From NCBI RefSeq assembly GCF_003086295.3, contig NC_092047.1, positions 117,282,449 to 117,346,448 of the forward strand: a stretch of DNA of 64,000 bases, read 5' to 3'. Positions 34,206-48,237 of this stretch are shown here, in pieces (the first letter of the stretch is position 1; each line of letters begins with the position of its first letter). The translations under genes and the position numbers were made by a program. A model generated the notes under the pieces. It had not been told where the DNA came from, did not search any database, and saw nothing but the letters and a program-made list of their open reading frames with translations. The DNA is from Arachis hypogaea. Taxonomy: Eukaryota > Streptophyta > Magnoliopsida > Fabales > Fabaceae.

Positions 34206-36366
34206 ATGGAGCTGAGGCCGTTGGGCAACACTGGCCTCAATCTCAGCTGCGTTGGCTTCGGAGCTTCCCCTCTCGGCAATGTGTTCGGCGATGTTCCCGA
34301 GGAAGATGCTATTGCTTCCGTTCGTCTCGCTTTTCAATCCGGCATCAATTTCTTCGACACTTCTCCGTATCCCTCTTTTCTCTCTCTCCTCTCCTCCAAA
34401 TCTCAACCCTCTAATTTAAGGGATAAACTTTGCGCTTTTTAATTATTATTATTATTTGGATGAATTTGAAGGTATTATGGAGGCACAGTGTCGGAAAAAG
34501 TGCTGGGCAAGGCCTTGAAAGCTCTTGGTGCTCCGAGAAATGAATATATTGTATCTACCAAGTGCGGGCGATATAAGGAAGGATTTGATTTCAGTGCAGA
34601 AAGAGTTACTAGGAGCATTGAAGAGAGCTTGCAAAGATTGCAGCTTGACTATGTTGACATATTGCAATGCCATGATATTGAATTTGAGTCTTTAGATCAG
34701 GTAGGTTGTTTGATTACTCTTATGCTTCTAATTTGTTGGAAAACTATTTTTCTTTGTGCTTTTTATAAGTTATGACTATGATTGAGGCTTGAGGGGTTTG
34801 ATTCAGCAACAAGTAATTGTTTTGTCTTTCTTCTCAAGATAGATTGTGAATGAAACAATTCCCGCCCTTCAAAAGCTAAAGGAAGCAGGAAAAACTCGTT
34901 TCATTGGCATTACGGGACTTCCTTTGAGCATTTTCACTTATGTGCTTGATAGAGTTCCCCCTGGTTCTGTGGATGTAATACTATCATATTGTCATTACTG
35001 TATCAATGATTCAACCTTGGAGGATTTGATACCCTACCTGAAGAGCAAAGGTGTTGGTATTATCAATGCTTCTCCACTATCAATGGGGCTCCTCACCGAG
35101 AGTGGTCCTCCACAATGGCACCCAGCTTCACCTGAACTTAAGGTTTGATTATTTTCATGAGTATGTGTATTGATTCTGTTGTGTGCTTCTATTGTCATTA
35201 AACCATTATTCAGTTCACATTAGGTTATGAAAAAGGATCTTCAATTAGAGCTTATGAATTATGATCTTACCTGAAAACTTCCTTTTAGCAAGCGTCCAAT
35301 TTGATTTCGTAACTATTGGTACATGTGTGTATTTAGATGGGATGGAGGGAGATAGAATATAGAACTTAATCTGGTCAGCCTAATGATTTTTTCCCTATAT
35401 GACCTTTTTATAGGATGATAATGCCTTTTCACGTTAGACAGAATAGGGAATTTATCTTATTAGTCTGATCATCCAAGTACTGTCCTAGTAACTCTTCTCA
35501 AACTTCTTTGAGCTATATCTCTTCTGAATCTCTGACTTTTGCTTACAATCTTGTACATCTGTTGCCACACCTAAATTGCTTCTATGGCTTCTACCTTGGA
35601 ACTTTGCAGTCTGCATGTCAAGCTGCTGCTGCTTGTTGTAAAAAGAAGGGAAAAAACATTTCAAAGTTAGCAATGCAGTACAGCTTGTTAAATAAAGACA
35701 TCACAACAGTGCTTGTTGGCATCAAGTCTGTGGAACAGGTTCTGCTTCATAATCTCCTGAATTCTCATATTTCATTGTATATACCAATATCATGAATGCA
35801 AATGTACGGTCAGTATAATGCATGAAACTTGCTGTTTGGATCTTCTAAGGCTTGTTCGAGAAAAATGGGTGCCTCTGTAAAATATGCAAATATGAGCTGA
35901 CCTGCACACTTAGATGAACATGTTCAAAATTTGATACTTAGTTCAGGAAATTTTCTGTGAACTGTTATTTGTGGATAGATAGTATCCTGGATTTACCTCA
36001 TCATGCTGTATCAGTAAAATTTGGCTTCTGCTTTAATGATGATGAAGAAAACTAATAACCAGAAGCTTATGAGTAGTTGAAAAAAACAGTAAATTCCTTC
36101 CTCCAATGCTGCAACTCGATATTTTTGTGTGCTCATTTTACATGTTAAATGAGCTTAGAATACAATTTATCATGTCAATGAGAACTAGGAACTTTTGTTG
36201 ACCTGTTCTAACCGGTATAAATCAAACTAATCAGGTGGAACAAAATGTTGCTGCCGCAACAGAACTTGCAACCTCTGGGATTGATCAAGAAGCTCTATCA
36301 GAGGTTGAAACCATTCTAAACCATGTTAAAAATCAGACATGGCCTAGTGGGATCCAGAAGAACTGA
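34206..36366 (+). CDS. GalDH: L-galactose dehydrogenase, 5 exons
   Basis: A cytosolic aldo/keto reductase that oxidises L-galactose to L-galactono-1,4-lactone with NAD, the penultimate step of the Smirnoff-Wheeler ascorbate pathway. Exons are 34206-34366, 34472-34700, 34843-35142, 35610-35738 and 36235-36366, giving 316 residues, close to the known plant enzyme (about 319). The aldo/keto reductase tetrad is visible: Asp in NFFDTSP, Tyr in PYYGG (split by intron 1), Lys in VSTKCGRY and His in LQCHDIEF. The start MELRPLGNTGLNLSCVGFGA and the end WPSGIQKN match the family. Splice phases are consistent throughout. Confidence 0.93.
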
Positions 36367-37011
36367 TGTTTTCTCTGACTGACTGGCATTGCCATGAAGA
36401 ATCCTGCAGTATGCACATTCTCGTTGTTGGGAATGGTCCCTTACCGCTTTTCAGTAAGAGAAATATCTCAGGTAAAGGTCCACCTTGAAAATTATTTGTC
36501 ATTTATCGTCTAAGTTTCCAAAGCTCTTGATGTCAATTACCAATTACTGGAGAATTATTCCCCATAGGAACCAGTATATGTGTGTGCCTTGTGTGCCTTG
36601 CCTTCTCGTAGCTTGTAATTTTTACTTGCAAGATTATCTCTACCTTTCTAGGTTTTATTTTTTTGGTCTTTGCACTTCAATTCAAGACAATTATCTGTGT
36701 TAATAACATGGAGTTAAATTTCAGTAATAACCTTAAGTCAATTTAATCAATGATTCTATGATTTCATTCAAACAGTTACAAGGCACACCGGTGAATTCAG
36801 TGTAGAACCGTAAATCTTATACAATAACGTAAATGAGACTTGAAACCACGGTTTGCATTTTCTCAAGACCAAAACAGAAACATGGTTTATCCATTTTATG
36901 CTTTGCAATCAAATGTACACGTATATCATCCAATGAACAATTTACCCTGCAAATGGACTCTACATATCTACCCATTAAAACTACGGAAATAATATAACAA
37001 AGGATGCTCCA
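36367..37011. other. convergent intergenic region between GalDH and the S-acyltransferase gene
   Basis: It contains the 3' untranslated regions of two converging genes. No further gene is seen. Confidence 0.5.
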
Positions 37012-40000
37012 CTAAGGAGCAGCAATCTGCTGTAACGGACGCCAAGCAATATCATCGTCATTTGTGTGACCTACAAAAACAAAGTCGACACAATTCTTCC
37101 AACAGCCGTGGTTATATGGGTTTCTGAACCGTCCATCAGGACCGCGAAGATACTCATAACGCTTCAAATTTGCTATTTCATTTGTCGTCACATTTCGGGC
37201 TATCTGCAATATTAGAAATTTATGAACATGAAAAGACATTCATCAACTTGAAAACAATATCTGCCCATGCGTGTGTGATGCCTATATGCAAATTATGTGT
37301 ATTTCATCAAAGCCTTAACATTTGATAATCATGAAATATGCCCCTTAACTGAATTCCCCAAAAGAATCAAATAAATGAATGAACAGAAAAATGACAAGAT
37401 ACATTGGTTTCCCCACAAATCTCATTTTCTATATGATTACTGATAAAAGACGACAAAAAATAGAGAGATCTAGGGAGTATAGCTTATGCAATCACCATGG
37501 AAGCCTGTGTTATCGTCAAACTTGTAGCGGCAAGTAAAATAACAACATCGATCACCAAAAATATGACGACGCCTGGATGGTTAACTAACACATGATGAAT
37601 CCATGTTTCGTCTGCTGAAAATGCTGGTATAGATGTCCAAATTCCTGTCATGGAAACAACTCAGTTATCTAGTTCAAGTGCAATGATAAATTACAGAACT
37701 TCAATGTGTAGGACAGTGCAAAAGGGTTCTTCAAACGTACTCTGAATTGCAATGGCACCAGAAAGTAAAGAAGTCAACGTTCCCATGCAGATGAAAATAA
37801 AGAAATCCCTCTTATTACTCTGCAAGATGTATACAATATTAAATCTTGCATGGCTAGTACCAAATTTAAATATTTTTAAAATAAAACAAAATTAAGGAAA
37901 AAGAAAATAGCAGCTCAAGGACTATATAATATAAGAAAAAAAATAGTCGTTTACTTAATTGTGATATTTGAAGATATATTACAAGAATGTGATCTCTGAA
38001 ATGGGAGTGTAATTCAACACCATACAGTTAGAATGCTGACAAATACAAAGGAGGAGCGAGGCCCATGATGCAAACATGTGAAATTATCAACGACATTCTT
38101 CTACGTCCGAACACGAGTCCCACTATACCAGTAAACATCACATTTTTGTACCACAATTTAAAAAAAAAAAAAAAAAACACTCATGTACTTCACTTTTAAT
38201 TTTTCTATATACCACTAGAAAATTTGAAAAACAGAAAGCAGGGAAGGGAGAAAAACAAGAGGAACATCTCATTTCCAAATAAAATATGTAACAGTGTATA
38301 CGTAAAAACATCAATACTTCATTTATCACCTTAAAGTAGGACCCCTCGCCGATACCTCCCAAAAAAAGAAAGTCCGACATAAGAATGCACCCTTTTTGTT
38401 TTTGTAAGAGAGAGGCATTTAATCCATAAGAATGCACTTTTGTTCTACTGAGTAAGAATAACCAACCATAAAAAACAGAAAGGAAAAGAATAACACCTCT
38501 TACCTTTCCCACACAATTAGATATCCATGGACAATGATGATCAAACTGTTCCACACAACGCTTACATGTAGGGCAATGCTTGGATCGGATAGGCCTTATT
38601 ATCTGGATACAATTTGATCAAACTGTATAAGTGATAACTTATTTTGAAATAAGGAAAAATAGACTTTAAATTCTCAAAAGCTGCATATCGTGCAAACCTT
38701 GCAGGTAGGGCAAAGTTGAGACCAATTTCCTGCCCAAATAGAGGAACTATTCAGATCAATATTCAGCAATGGATCCTGCAGCAAGCATACAAAATGTAAC
38801 ATTCAGAGATTTTACAGTGTAAAGAAAAACAGAAAATACATCTAAATCAAAAGGTAAAATTAAAGCAAAATTATAGGAGTTGTAACAAGCATTGCACTCC
38901 CTGCAATGCACAGAAATCATGCTCAACAGATTACCATTGTTTTGGCTCGGGAACAACATTCACTAACAAGAAAAAGATTTTCACATGATAATCATGTAAG
39001 GTGTTCATACCTCTGCATTACCACCCAAGTCTCCCACCCGTTTGATGTAACCAGGATCCTTACTGCATACAGTTGAAATTACATTAATGGTTAGTCTAAA
39101 TGTCACCTGCAGAAAATATTTCTGATATATCGGCATACAGACAGTAATATAGGCAGCAGAGAAAAATTATAAGAAAATTAATCCTACCTAATGGGACAAC
39201 GCATAGTTGTTGTAGTAGTGTAGTTGTATCAGGATAGTTTAAATGATTTCTCTATGGTAATGATATTAAACTACATCATTCACTGATCAAAGTAACAATC
39301 CCACTTAGTTGAAAATGTGTGGTTGTTTATGTTAGGGCAACTACTCAAATGAAGATGGCAAAAACATCTTTCCATGAAGATGCTTTGTTAAAAAATGTGA
39401 TTTATTTATTTAGCCACACTTTAAACAAAGACAACACTTTTATAACACATCAAAATCTAACTATACAATCCATCATCCAAGGATCAAAAGAAAATATTTT
39501 CATATGAAGACAATTATAAAGTCTTCATGGTAGTATCCACCTTATGTTAATGTGTGGTCATAAATAACTAACTGCAATCATTGTATGACAAACATATGGC
39601 ATGAATATGCACAGCAAACAGTGTCACTAATCCAATGTCACGAGAATAATCGGCATCAAAATGCCAGAAGATCCAAGGAAAGAATGTGAAATAGCCATCT
39701 GCTACTTATTTAAACATTAAATATATGAGGAAAAGCACCTCAGAAGTAAAGATCCTAGGTTAAATTCTAATGCTATCATACGACACTTGTAAAAGTTTAG
39801 CATATCTGCATCCTACAAAATTTCTTATTTTTACATTCATCACCTTTCAATATGGTTTACTACTCTTCTACATCTTATATCCTAAATGCATCTCATGAGG
39901 AAATCATATCACACACAAAAGAAAGATTCCATGACAAAGAAAATTACCTACTACACCTATAAAACATAATCAGGGAACCAACTGCCAGAGAAAGAGCTGT

Positions 40001-43000
40001 CCACGCCCAAAGTCCAACAACAGCAGTAATCTTTTTAAGACCAGGAGCTGGCACAAATGTGAAAGATTCAGCAAGTCATCTTCATTGAAAAACAAGTAAT
40101 ATATTTGTGCATGTGTGTGTGTGTAATATATGTTTGTGAATTTGCGCCTCTGACACAGCAAAGTGGCACACAATTCAAAGTACCTGTAACAACCGAGTTG
40201 ATGAAGAGAATCATACAAAAGACTATAACAAACAATAACAAGGGAGCATAACCAACTTCTGTCAACTTCCCACCGCAAATTTTGTCTTGGTTGCTATGTG
40301 CCCGTAGTTGATTAGACTGCAAACATAAGCAAATACATAGTCAGTTACAGGGCTTATACAATTATAATTGTACAAACAATGCAACAGGGCAGCATTCCCA
40401 TGTAATTTTCATAAGCATAATTTGCCAGTTCACACTATTGGCATTTCTCTAATTAATTTGGCAATTTCTGCCAGATGCAACCATCCCGCATCCAGCCAAC
40501 TTCAGAAAGGATGAAAGAAAAATCCTAGACAATAGAAAAAATTTCAACAATCCGATAGACATTCTTTTTTATTCTATAACACCTTAATACTGAGTTCCTT
40601 TCAGTTGGAAAGTAAAACAATATCAAACAAATTCATGATCAAGTGAAGATAAATCAATATCAAACAAATTCATGATCAAGTGAAGATTATTATTCAGGTT
40701 TCATATTAAAATCTTCTCTTTCGTTGTATATTTTACTACTTACGAATTCCCGCATTTTAAGATAGAGAAAAGGAAAAGTAGCAAAATTAGCTTTCAGTAC
40801 TTTCATGTTTTAAAATATAAAATGGAAATTATCTTGAACCAATTAGCAGACAAAATCATGGCAAGGCACCACTCTAGTTGGCATGCACATAAACCTATGT
40901 GTACATAGGCCTGTGATCCCCTGCACTCAGCAAAACTAAATTAAATTACTAATTACCACAGTTCTCATAGAGAATGTTCCCAAAGAAATAGCGAAATACA
41001 CAACCAATGGCCTCATCAATACAATGTTACGTACAAGGAAAAGAGCGACATGCCGATGACCTTTATCATGTGCAAGCTGCACTGGAGTGCTTCCAGCATT
41101 GTCCTTCACTGTTAGTTCTTCTTTGGTGCCTGCATGAACAAGCACAGCACACACCTCCGCGTATCCTCTTAATGCAGCCCAGTGCAATGGAGTGCAACCT
41201 ATACCAGTTTCAACACGTATTAACTTATTTTAAAAGAAAAAAAAAAAAAAAGAAACCTAAAATGCAAACAAAACAGAAGCTAAACCATATAACTAATGAT
41301 CGGTTAAAAAAACAACAACAAAGCCTTATCCCACTAGATGGAATTGGCTGCATGGATCAAACAATTCCATTGCATCCTATCATGTATCATATTTGCAGTG
41401 AGATTGTTCACATAGAGATCTAGCTTGATCACCTCATACAAAGTCTTTTTAGGTCTTCCTCTGCTTGTAAACCCTAGTCCATCTTCCATCTAATCCACCA
41501 TTCTCACTAGATGCTATACCAGTCTTCTCCATATATGTCCAAATCACATAAGGCGAAATTCCACCATCTTTTCAACAATAGGTTCTACTACAAGACTACA
41601 ACTTTCTCGCTCATATCCTCATTTTTTATTATGTCCATATGCGCATGACCACTCATCCATCAACATATCCTCGTTTCGGACGCACTAAACTTATATTCAT
41701 GTTCACCCTTCGTCGTCCAACAATTTGTTCCATGCAACATAGTCAATCTAATGGCGGTGCAATAAAATTTACCTTTAAGTATTAAAGATACTTTTTGTCG
41801 CATATAAGCCTGAAGCATTGCGTCATTTTGACTAACTTGCTTGAATCCTATGATTCACATCATCTTCTATTTCTCCATTGTCCTGGATACCATAATCAAT
41901 ATATTTAAATCTCTTTTGGTATGATGTTATCTCCAATCTAAACTTCTGAGTTAGTGTTTCTCCTTCCACCATTAAACTTGCACTCCATATACTCTATCTT
42001 AGGACGACTTATTCTCAGACCATGTTCCTCCAAAGCTTGTCTCCACGAAACCTTCTCATTTACTGGTGTTATAATTAATGATAAAAATTCAAACTTGCAT
42101 TATTATCATCACACATAAAGAACATAACAAAATATTCCCTTTGGTATCAATTAATTGTCCACTTAGGAAACTACTATCCTAGGAAAGACTGTCTACTACA
42201 CAATACCATAAATGTCGATCTATCATAACAACTGCTGCCTTCATAGGTTATATCTCATCTTGGCATCAAATAGAATGACACCAATATATAGCAATAGACA
42301 ATTCAGGGTTTACACATGCATATAGCAATGAAAATCCATCTTGGCATACCATCTTTATCTTGTCTCCTTTGACTAGCATCTCTGAAGAGAAGCAATCTTA
42401 CTGTATCAACAAATCCCTTATATGCAGCCCTGGTCATAAAAATCAAGAATTTGATAAACAAAGTGAAAAAATAATCAGCATCTTCAATGTAATTAGTTTT
42501 TTTTTTTTTTTAATTTGCAATCACTTAGAGTAGGCTTCAACAATATGACATATTACACTTACAAACCTAATCAAAACTCAGAAGAAGAAAGATCTCATTC
42601 CAACAAATTAATTAGCGCAACAGTAGAATTAGATAAGTAGTTTAATGAGTGTATTGAAATAAAAAACAAGATACTGATGGAAGAACTATAATGCTGACTA
42701 CCAAGTATCTAACAAGCAATCTTTAAAAAACAAAAAATTATAGCAATCAAAAGCATTACAACATACCAAAGAAGAGGACTCCTTCCATCATTATCAGGCA
42801 CGTCAAAATCAGCATGGTACTTTACAACAATGTGGTTTAAGAAAGCTGTTTGTCCATATTGTGCTGCAACATGAGCTACCTACACAACACAGATAACTAT
42901 CAAAATAACACAATACCGGAAACATAGATTTAATTTTACACATTTTGAGGAAAAAAGTGATTGTTTACATAAATTTACATACAGCAATGTCAACCAGGTC

Positions 43001-44173
43001 TGATCACCCAGACACCCAACTCATATCAGTAGGCTGGATGCAGGGATTTGGTTAAACAGGTATGGATTGTTGATCATTGGTCTTATGCTCAGAGCTCTAC
43101 CAAAACACGCACTAGTTACACTGTCTCAATAAATACCCTTGAGTAAAGTAAAATAAAAACCCTTCACCGTGCTTCTTTCACCCAATACATAATGCTTAAG
43201 ATCTAAACTGGCCTCAACAATAATATATAGTTGAAATAAAATTATCACTTTTAACACTTCAGTGAAAAGTACATATCCACATGGGTATTCCGTAGGGGAC
43301 AAAATCGGGTACACAGGTATTACCAGGGTATAATGATTTGAATATTGACAGCTTTTAGAAAACGGCTGCAGGTGAGTATAAGTCAAGTAACTAATTCAAT
43401 TTGAATATGAATATGAATGTTAACTTAAAAAATAAATAAATTAAAACATAGAAAATATACCCGATATCCATTTATGTCTGTGGCTTCAACCCGAGCTCCA
43501 TTCTCCAAGAGCACATCGGCAGATGGAATGGAACCCCGAACTGCTGCCCAATGCAATGCCGTTTGTTGATTGTGGTCAGCAGCATTGACATCAGCCCCGT
43601 GCTTCATAAACAAGCAAACACCCACCAAGTAAACTTAGACCTCATCCAACCCAAAATTAAAGCATTTCCAGTTATATTAACTTCACACATAGCCCAGACC
43701 CCACCCCCACCCCCATCCCATTCTTTTTCTTTTCTCCTACAGAAAGTTCCACATAAAACCACCAATTTCCCAGAGTAAAAATCCAAACTTGAATGAGAAG
43801 GCGAAATCAGCTTATCTTTCCAAAAAATACCCAACTTTGTTATCATAAGACCTAAGCTAAGGCACAAAGAAAATATTATGAAAAAGAAACGAAATGCGAT
43901 TATTCCCCAGGACACGAAATGGAATATTAGTAATACCTGAATGAGATAGTGGGCAATTTCATGGAAGTTGTTAAGGCAAGCCCATTGAAGAGCGTAATAG
44001 CCATTCCCATCGGGAACGGTAACGGAGGCACCGTCATGTTCGACGAAATTCCTCAATTTTTGTAAGTCACCGTAGGTGGAGGCAGTGTAGACGTCGGTAA
44101 TGGGAGGCTGCTGGTAAGTTTCGTTGGGTTTGGAGTCCGACGATGTTACCACCTCGATCTCCGACGACGCCAT
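37012..44173 (-). CDS. PAT23: ankyrin-repeat DHHC protein S-acyltransferase (PAT23/TIP1 type), 13 exons
   Basis: A membrane enzyme that palmitoylates cysteines of target proteins. Exons in transcript order are 43937-44173, 43461-43601, 42767-42879, 42350-42429, 41035-41198, 40184-40316, 39948-40047, 39011-39062, 38698-38775, 38504-38602, 37741-37819, 37496-37644 and 37012-37203, giving 538 residues. The N-terminal half holds about six ankyrin repeats (for example [39 protein letters not shown]). Two membrane segments follow, then the cysteine-rich catalytic block [20 protein letters not shown] with the DHHC motif, two more membrane segments and the conserved ARNVTTNE. The length fits Arabidopsis PAT23 (about 536) better than TIP1 (about 620). 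One ankyrin repeat has Leu where the consensus SPLHW has His. Confidence 0.9.
41311..42066 (-). mobile_element. RTE-type LINE 3' fragment inside intron 4 of the S-acyltransferase gene
   Basis: Read on the minus strand it contains decayed RT-terminal motifs typical of plant RTE LINEs ([16 protein letters not shown], then RRNTNSEV and [10 protein letters not shown]). It ends with the hallmark CACTTAGTGGGATAAGGC-like sequence (here CATCTAGTGGGATAAGGCTT) and a (GTT)n tail at 41311-41320. It lies in sense orientation relative to the host gene. Multiple stops and frame changes make it inactive. Confidence 0.75.
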
Positions 44174-44707
44174 TTGGGGTTTGGATTCGGGTTTTTGTCA
44201 GCTAAACCTAAACGATGCGGATTCCATTGAGATTGCGGGAAAAAAAAAATAGAAGAATTAGGGCTTGAAAGGGTCAAGATTGGAGTGCGAATCAAAATTG
44301 GAGGAATTGGAGTTGGAATTGACGATTTGTTTTTTGGTTGTCTGAGAAATCAAAGGAGAGAGAATCTTGTCCTGTCGAGTTGGGTTAGGATGTTTCAGAA
44401 GCTTCTCCGCGCAATGACGGCTAGCCGCCCCCAATTTGCCAAAAACTTCCAAATTCAACTTCTTCCTTTTTTCTCTTTTTCTCTTCTTTTCCTTTTGTAT
44501 TTGTACCTAATAATAATAATAATAATTAACAAATTCCTTTTGGTAAATATTCATATACATATACAATTCTTTTAATGTGAAATTGAATAATAATTAAAAA
44601 TTATTAAATAATTTGATATAATTGATTTTATTATTTAAGAATTTTAAATATTAATTTTATACAAATAAGAGTACTCTTATAATTGATTTTATTATTATTA
44701 TTATTGA

Positions 44708-44708
<1 letters not shown>

Positions 44709-44744
<36 letters not shown>
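44709..44744. repeat. (TA)18 microsatellite
   Basis: 36 bases of uninterrupted TA dinucleotides, likely length-polymorphic. It sits inside the left copy of the direct repeat in the spacer. Confidence 0.9.
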
Positions 44745-44746
<2 letters not shown>

Positions 44747-44860
44747 AATTTAATGAATAAATTTATCATTATTTTTATCTAAAAATACAAAAAATTATGG
44801 TATAATATTATTATGTAATTAATAATAATAATAAATAAATAAATAAATTTATTAGAGATT

Positions 44861-45087
44861 ATTTTACAAGAAATTCAAAGTTAAAACTGTTTGATATTTT
44901 GGTATTTAATATAATCAAAAGATGTACTATTTTAAAAAATATGTATTTAATATAAATCTAAATTAAAATATTTTTTTTAATACATATTTTTAATATAAAT
45001 ATATATTTTTTTTATATATAGGACATCTTTTGATTATATTAAATATAAAAATATTAAATAATTTTAATTTTAAATTTTTTGTAAAAT
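44861..45087. repeat. fold-back repeat with 66-67 bp arms, bracketed by direct repeats
   Basis: Arms at 44861-44926 and 45021-45087 are inverted copies; the best block is TAATATAATCAAAAGATGT against ACATCTTTTGATTATATTA. Outside the arms, about 44690-44840 and 45099-45233 are direct copies of each other (ATAAGAATTTAATgAATAAA, then TTTATCATTATTTTT and TATAATATTATT). The combined structure suggests a MITE with a local duplication. Confidence 0.6.
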
Positions 45088-45492
45088 AAATTCTAATAAT
45101 TTTATTATTATTATTATTATTATTGAGTTACTATATATATATAAGAATTTAATAAATAAATTTATCATTATTTTTGTTCGAAAAATAAAAAAAAATAGTA
45201 TAATATTATTGTGCAATTAATAATAATAATAATTTTATTTTATTTTTGGATGGGAGACTATTATGTCTAACAGAGAGAAACGTTGGGGATTGATTTGTAT
45301 ATTAGTTTTTTTTGGACTAAAATGTCCGTTTTTAAAATTTTTGGAGACTGATTTAGTAATTATTCTGTCGGAAAATGAACTGACACTGATTTGTCTGCCG
45401 AATAAAACCTTAGAGATTGATTTGTGTATTAAATTTTTTTTAATGAATCAGAAGAAGTACCGAGTCTCACACTGATCGGAACTGAGTTTATT

Positions 45493-48237
45493 ATGGCAGC
45501 CGTCACTACAAGAGCTATAACCATGGCTGCCACCAGCTGCAGCTCCAGATTCATAACCAAAAGCCCATTACTGGTGAGGCACAAGCTTCTTGCTCAGAAT
45601 GCTCTCAACCTTCGTCGTTCCACTTCTAAGAAATCTTACACCTGCAGCGCCATCTACAACCCCGACGTTCTCGTCAAGGAGGAAGGCCAACCTCAGACCC
45701 TCGATTATAGGGTTTTCTTCCTTAACAAATCTGGCAAAAAGGTTCTTTTCCCATTCCTTTTTAACTTTGTTCCACAATTCGATTATTTTGTTCTATATCT
45801 GTTGTTTTGCAGTATTGTAATTTTCGGATATGGTTGAAACTAGAGAAATGTGATCCTGTGCCTTAACATCTTACTTTCATCCGTGACTCATTTTTGCATT
45901 TCATCGAACATTCTTTGATCAGTTGAAACCGTAGGAGAAAAGTAGTGGAAACCCTTTTTCCTTTATGAGAATTTTGCTGGAATGTTGGCATGTGGATCTA
46001 GTTTCTGTATTTTGACTTTTGACTGATCAAAATTAAGATGAGCATCTTTTGCTTTAGTTTGCTGTCTAGTATGTTACAAAGTCCAATTGAGCCTGAGTGA
46101 TTCAGTTTTGTATACACATTGTGTGGGAGTACATGTACTATAAGAGTGTATTGGTGAGTTTCATTTTGGAGGAAAAGAGAGAGAAGGGAAAAGGTTTTGA
46201 AAGTAAATTAGACTACTATTACCCTCGCCCCCCCTTTCTCGCGTCCCTTCCCTCTCTTTCCCTTCTAAAATGAGAACTGTAATCTCACCTTAAGTGTTTG
46301 CTTTATTAAGGAGTTTGTTGTGGGATAGTGACAACCGATTTTGATGAACTTCAGATTTCAGAAGCTAGTTGAGATTAATGCCATTCATATGTGCTTCTTC
46401 TTGGCATCCTTTCCAACTTTTCTGTGTGTAATAAAGAAATCAAGGGCACGTGACATTGAACTGATAGGAATTAGGAAATGTGAAACATCTTGTATGACTA
46501 GATATGGAAAGAAGAATGTTGTAAGAATGAGTTGTATCCTTGTAACCACTGAAATGATTTAGTGAAAAATATGCAGGTTTCTCCTTGGCATGATATTCCA
46601 TTGCGATTAGGTGATGGTGTCTTCAATTATATTGTTGAAATACCAAAAGAATCTAATGCAAAGATGGAGGTCGCAACTGATGAGCTATATACTCCCATAA
46701 AGCAGGATACCAAAAAGGGAAAGCTTCGATATTACCCGTAAGATTCAAATTTGGAGTGGTCTTTCTGTTTCAGTTACTGCATAATTTGGTGCTGGTATCC
46801 TAGACCTAAATAATCAAAAATTCTGTTGTTTAAAATTGGTCCAATCAGCTGGCACAGACCATGGAAATACCTATCAATATTTAGCAATTATAGCTCCTTC
46901 TCAACACCCCCCTTTTCTTTTCTTTTCTTTTTTTTTCATTTTCCTCATAAATTTAAGAGGTTAGCTTAATTTTAATATAAACCTCTTGTCCTCATCCCAC
47001 TAAGACCTTTTGTAGTACTTTTACCTTTATTAATGGATCATTCGCATTCAAATGTCCTATGGGCTGTCTTCTTCACCAGTTGCTATTTATATATTTCTGT
47101 AAATCTATATAGGAGCTTCAACACCCATTCCCCACCTTTTATAATTAGCCCTGCTCCTAAGATGAAGCATATGTTTTTGCATACTCTGCAGCTATAATAT
47201 ACATTGGAACTATGGCTTACTTCCTCAAACCTGGGAAGACCCATCTTTTTCCAACTCCGATGTTGAAGGAGCATTTGGAGATAATGATCCAGGTAGTACA
47301 TTACTTGCTATCATAAATTGGAGATTTTAACAAATATTTTTCTTAGTCCAAAACATGTAAAAATGTTTATCTGCAGTTGATGTGGTTGAGATTGGTGAAC
47401 AACGGAGACAGATAGGTGAGGTTCTGAAGGTCAAACCCTTGGCTGCATTAGCCATGATTGACGAGGGAGAACTTGATTGGAAAATAGTTGCAATCTCATT
47501 AGATGATCCAAAAGCTTCTCTTGTGAATGATGTTGATGATGTTGAGAAGCATTTTCCTGTGAGTTCTACTGCTAAACTATGTCATGATTTATTTCTTAAG
47601 TTTCTTCTCTGTCATTTAGTTGTGTGCAACTGTAACGCAAAATTCCAAAATGTAAAGAGTTTTTGTCAGGATCTAACACAGTGATTGTCTTCAGGGCACA
47701 CTCACTGCTATTAGGGACTGGTTCAGGGACTACAAGATACCCGATGGAAAGCCTGCTAATAAATTTGGTCTTGGCAACAAGGCAGTGAATAAGGTATTCC
47801 ATTACTTGAATCACTTGGTGGTGCAAATAACCCTTAAAATTCTGTATACTTTCTTTGAGCTTCAAGTTAGCATTATAATATTTTCCTAAGTGAGCCAGTG
47901 GTAGTTGTTTGGGTACTCAATTTAGAAAATTACCTTCTCAACTGTATTTTTTCAAAAATAATGTTTTCATCAAGGACTACTATGTGCATATTCTAAGATT
48001 AGTATATGGGTCTGGCAAAATAAATCAGTAACATGAAAGATAAAAGTGCGACATGTAGTAACTGTAGCGTTGTCATAATCGATATACCATGGTAAATGCC
48101 CTGTTTTGGTCTAATTCTGTTATAAACTTAAATTTGGCAAACAGGATTATGCGCTTAAGGTAATCAAAGAGACTAATGAGTCATGGAGTAAACTTATCAA
48201 GAGATCAATTCCTGCAGGAGAGCTGTCATTGGTGTAA
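45493..48237 (+). CDS. PPA6: soluble inorganic pyrophosphatase, plastid form, 6 exons
   Basis: Hydrolyses pyrophosphate to phosphate in the chloroplast stroma, pulling biosynthetic reactions forward. Exons are 45493-45741, 46577-46737, 47192-47292, 47377-47558, 47695-47793 and 48145-48237, giving 294 residues (Arabidopsis PPa6 is about 300). The first 53 or so residues are rich in Ser, Thr, Arg and Lys with few acids, a typical plastid transit peptide. The mature enzyme shows the family signature DNDPVDV (exons 3/4), with neighbouring [25 protein letters not shown] and DDVEKHFPG. All introns are GT-AG. Plastid targeting is inferred from composition and homology. Confidence 0.93.

Larger units (their letters stand above)
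44174..45492. promoter_or_regulatory. shared upstream region of the S-acyltransferase and pyrophosphatase genes
   Basis: The two genes diverge from this 1.3-kb spacer. It is extremely AT-rich and contains a (TA)18 microsatellite, a fold-back repeat and a pair of direct repeats (separate entries). No core promoter element can be singled out with confidence. Confidence 0.4.
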
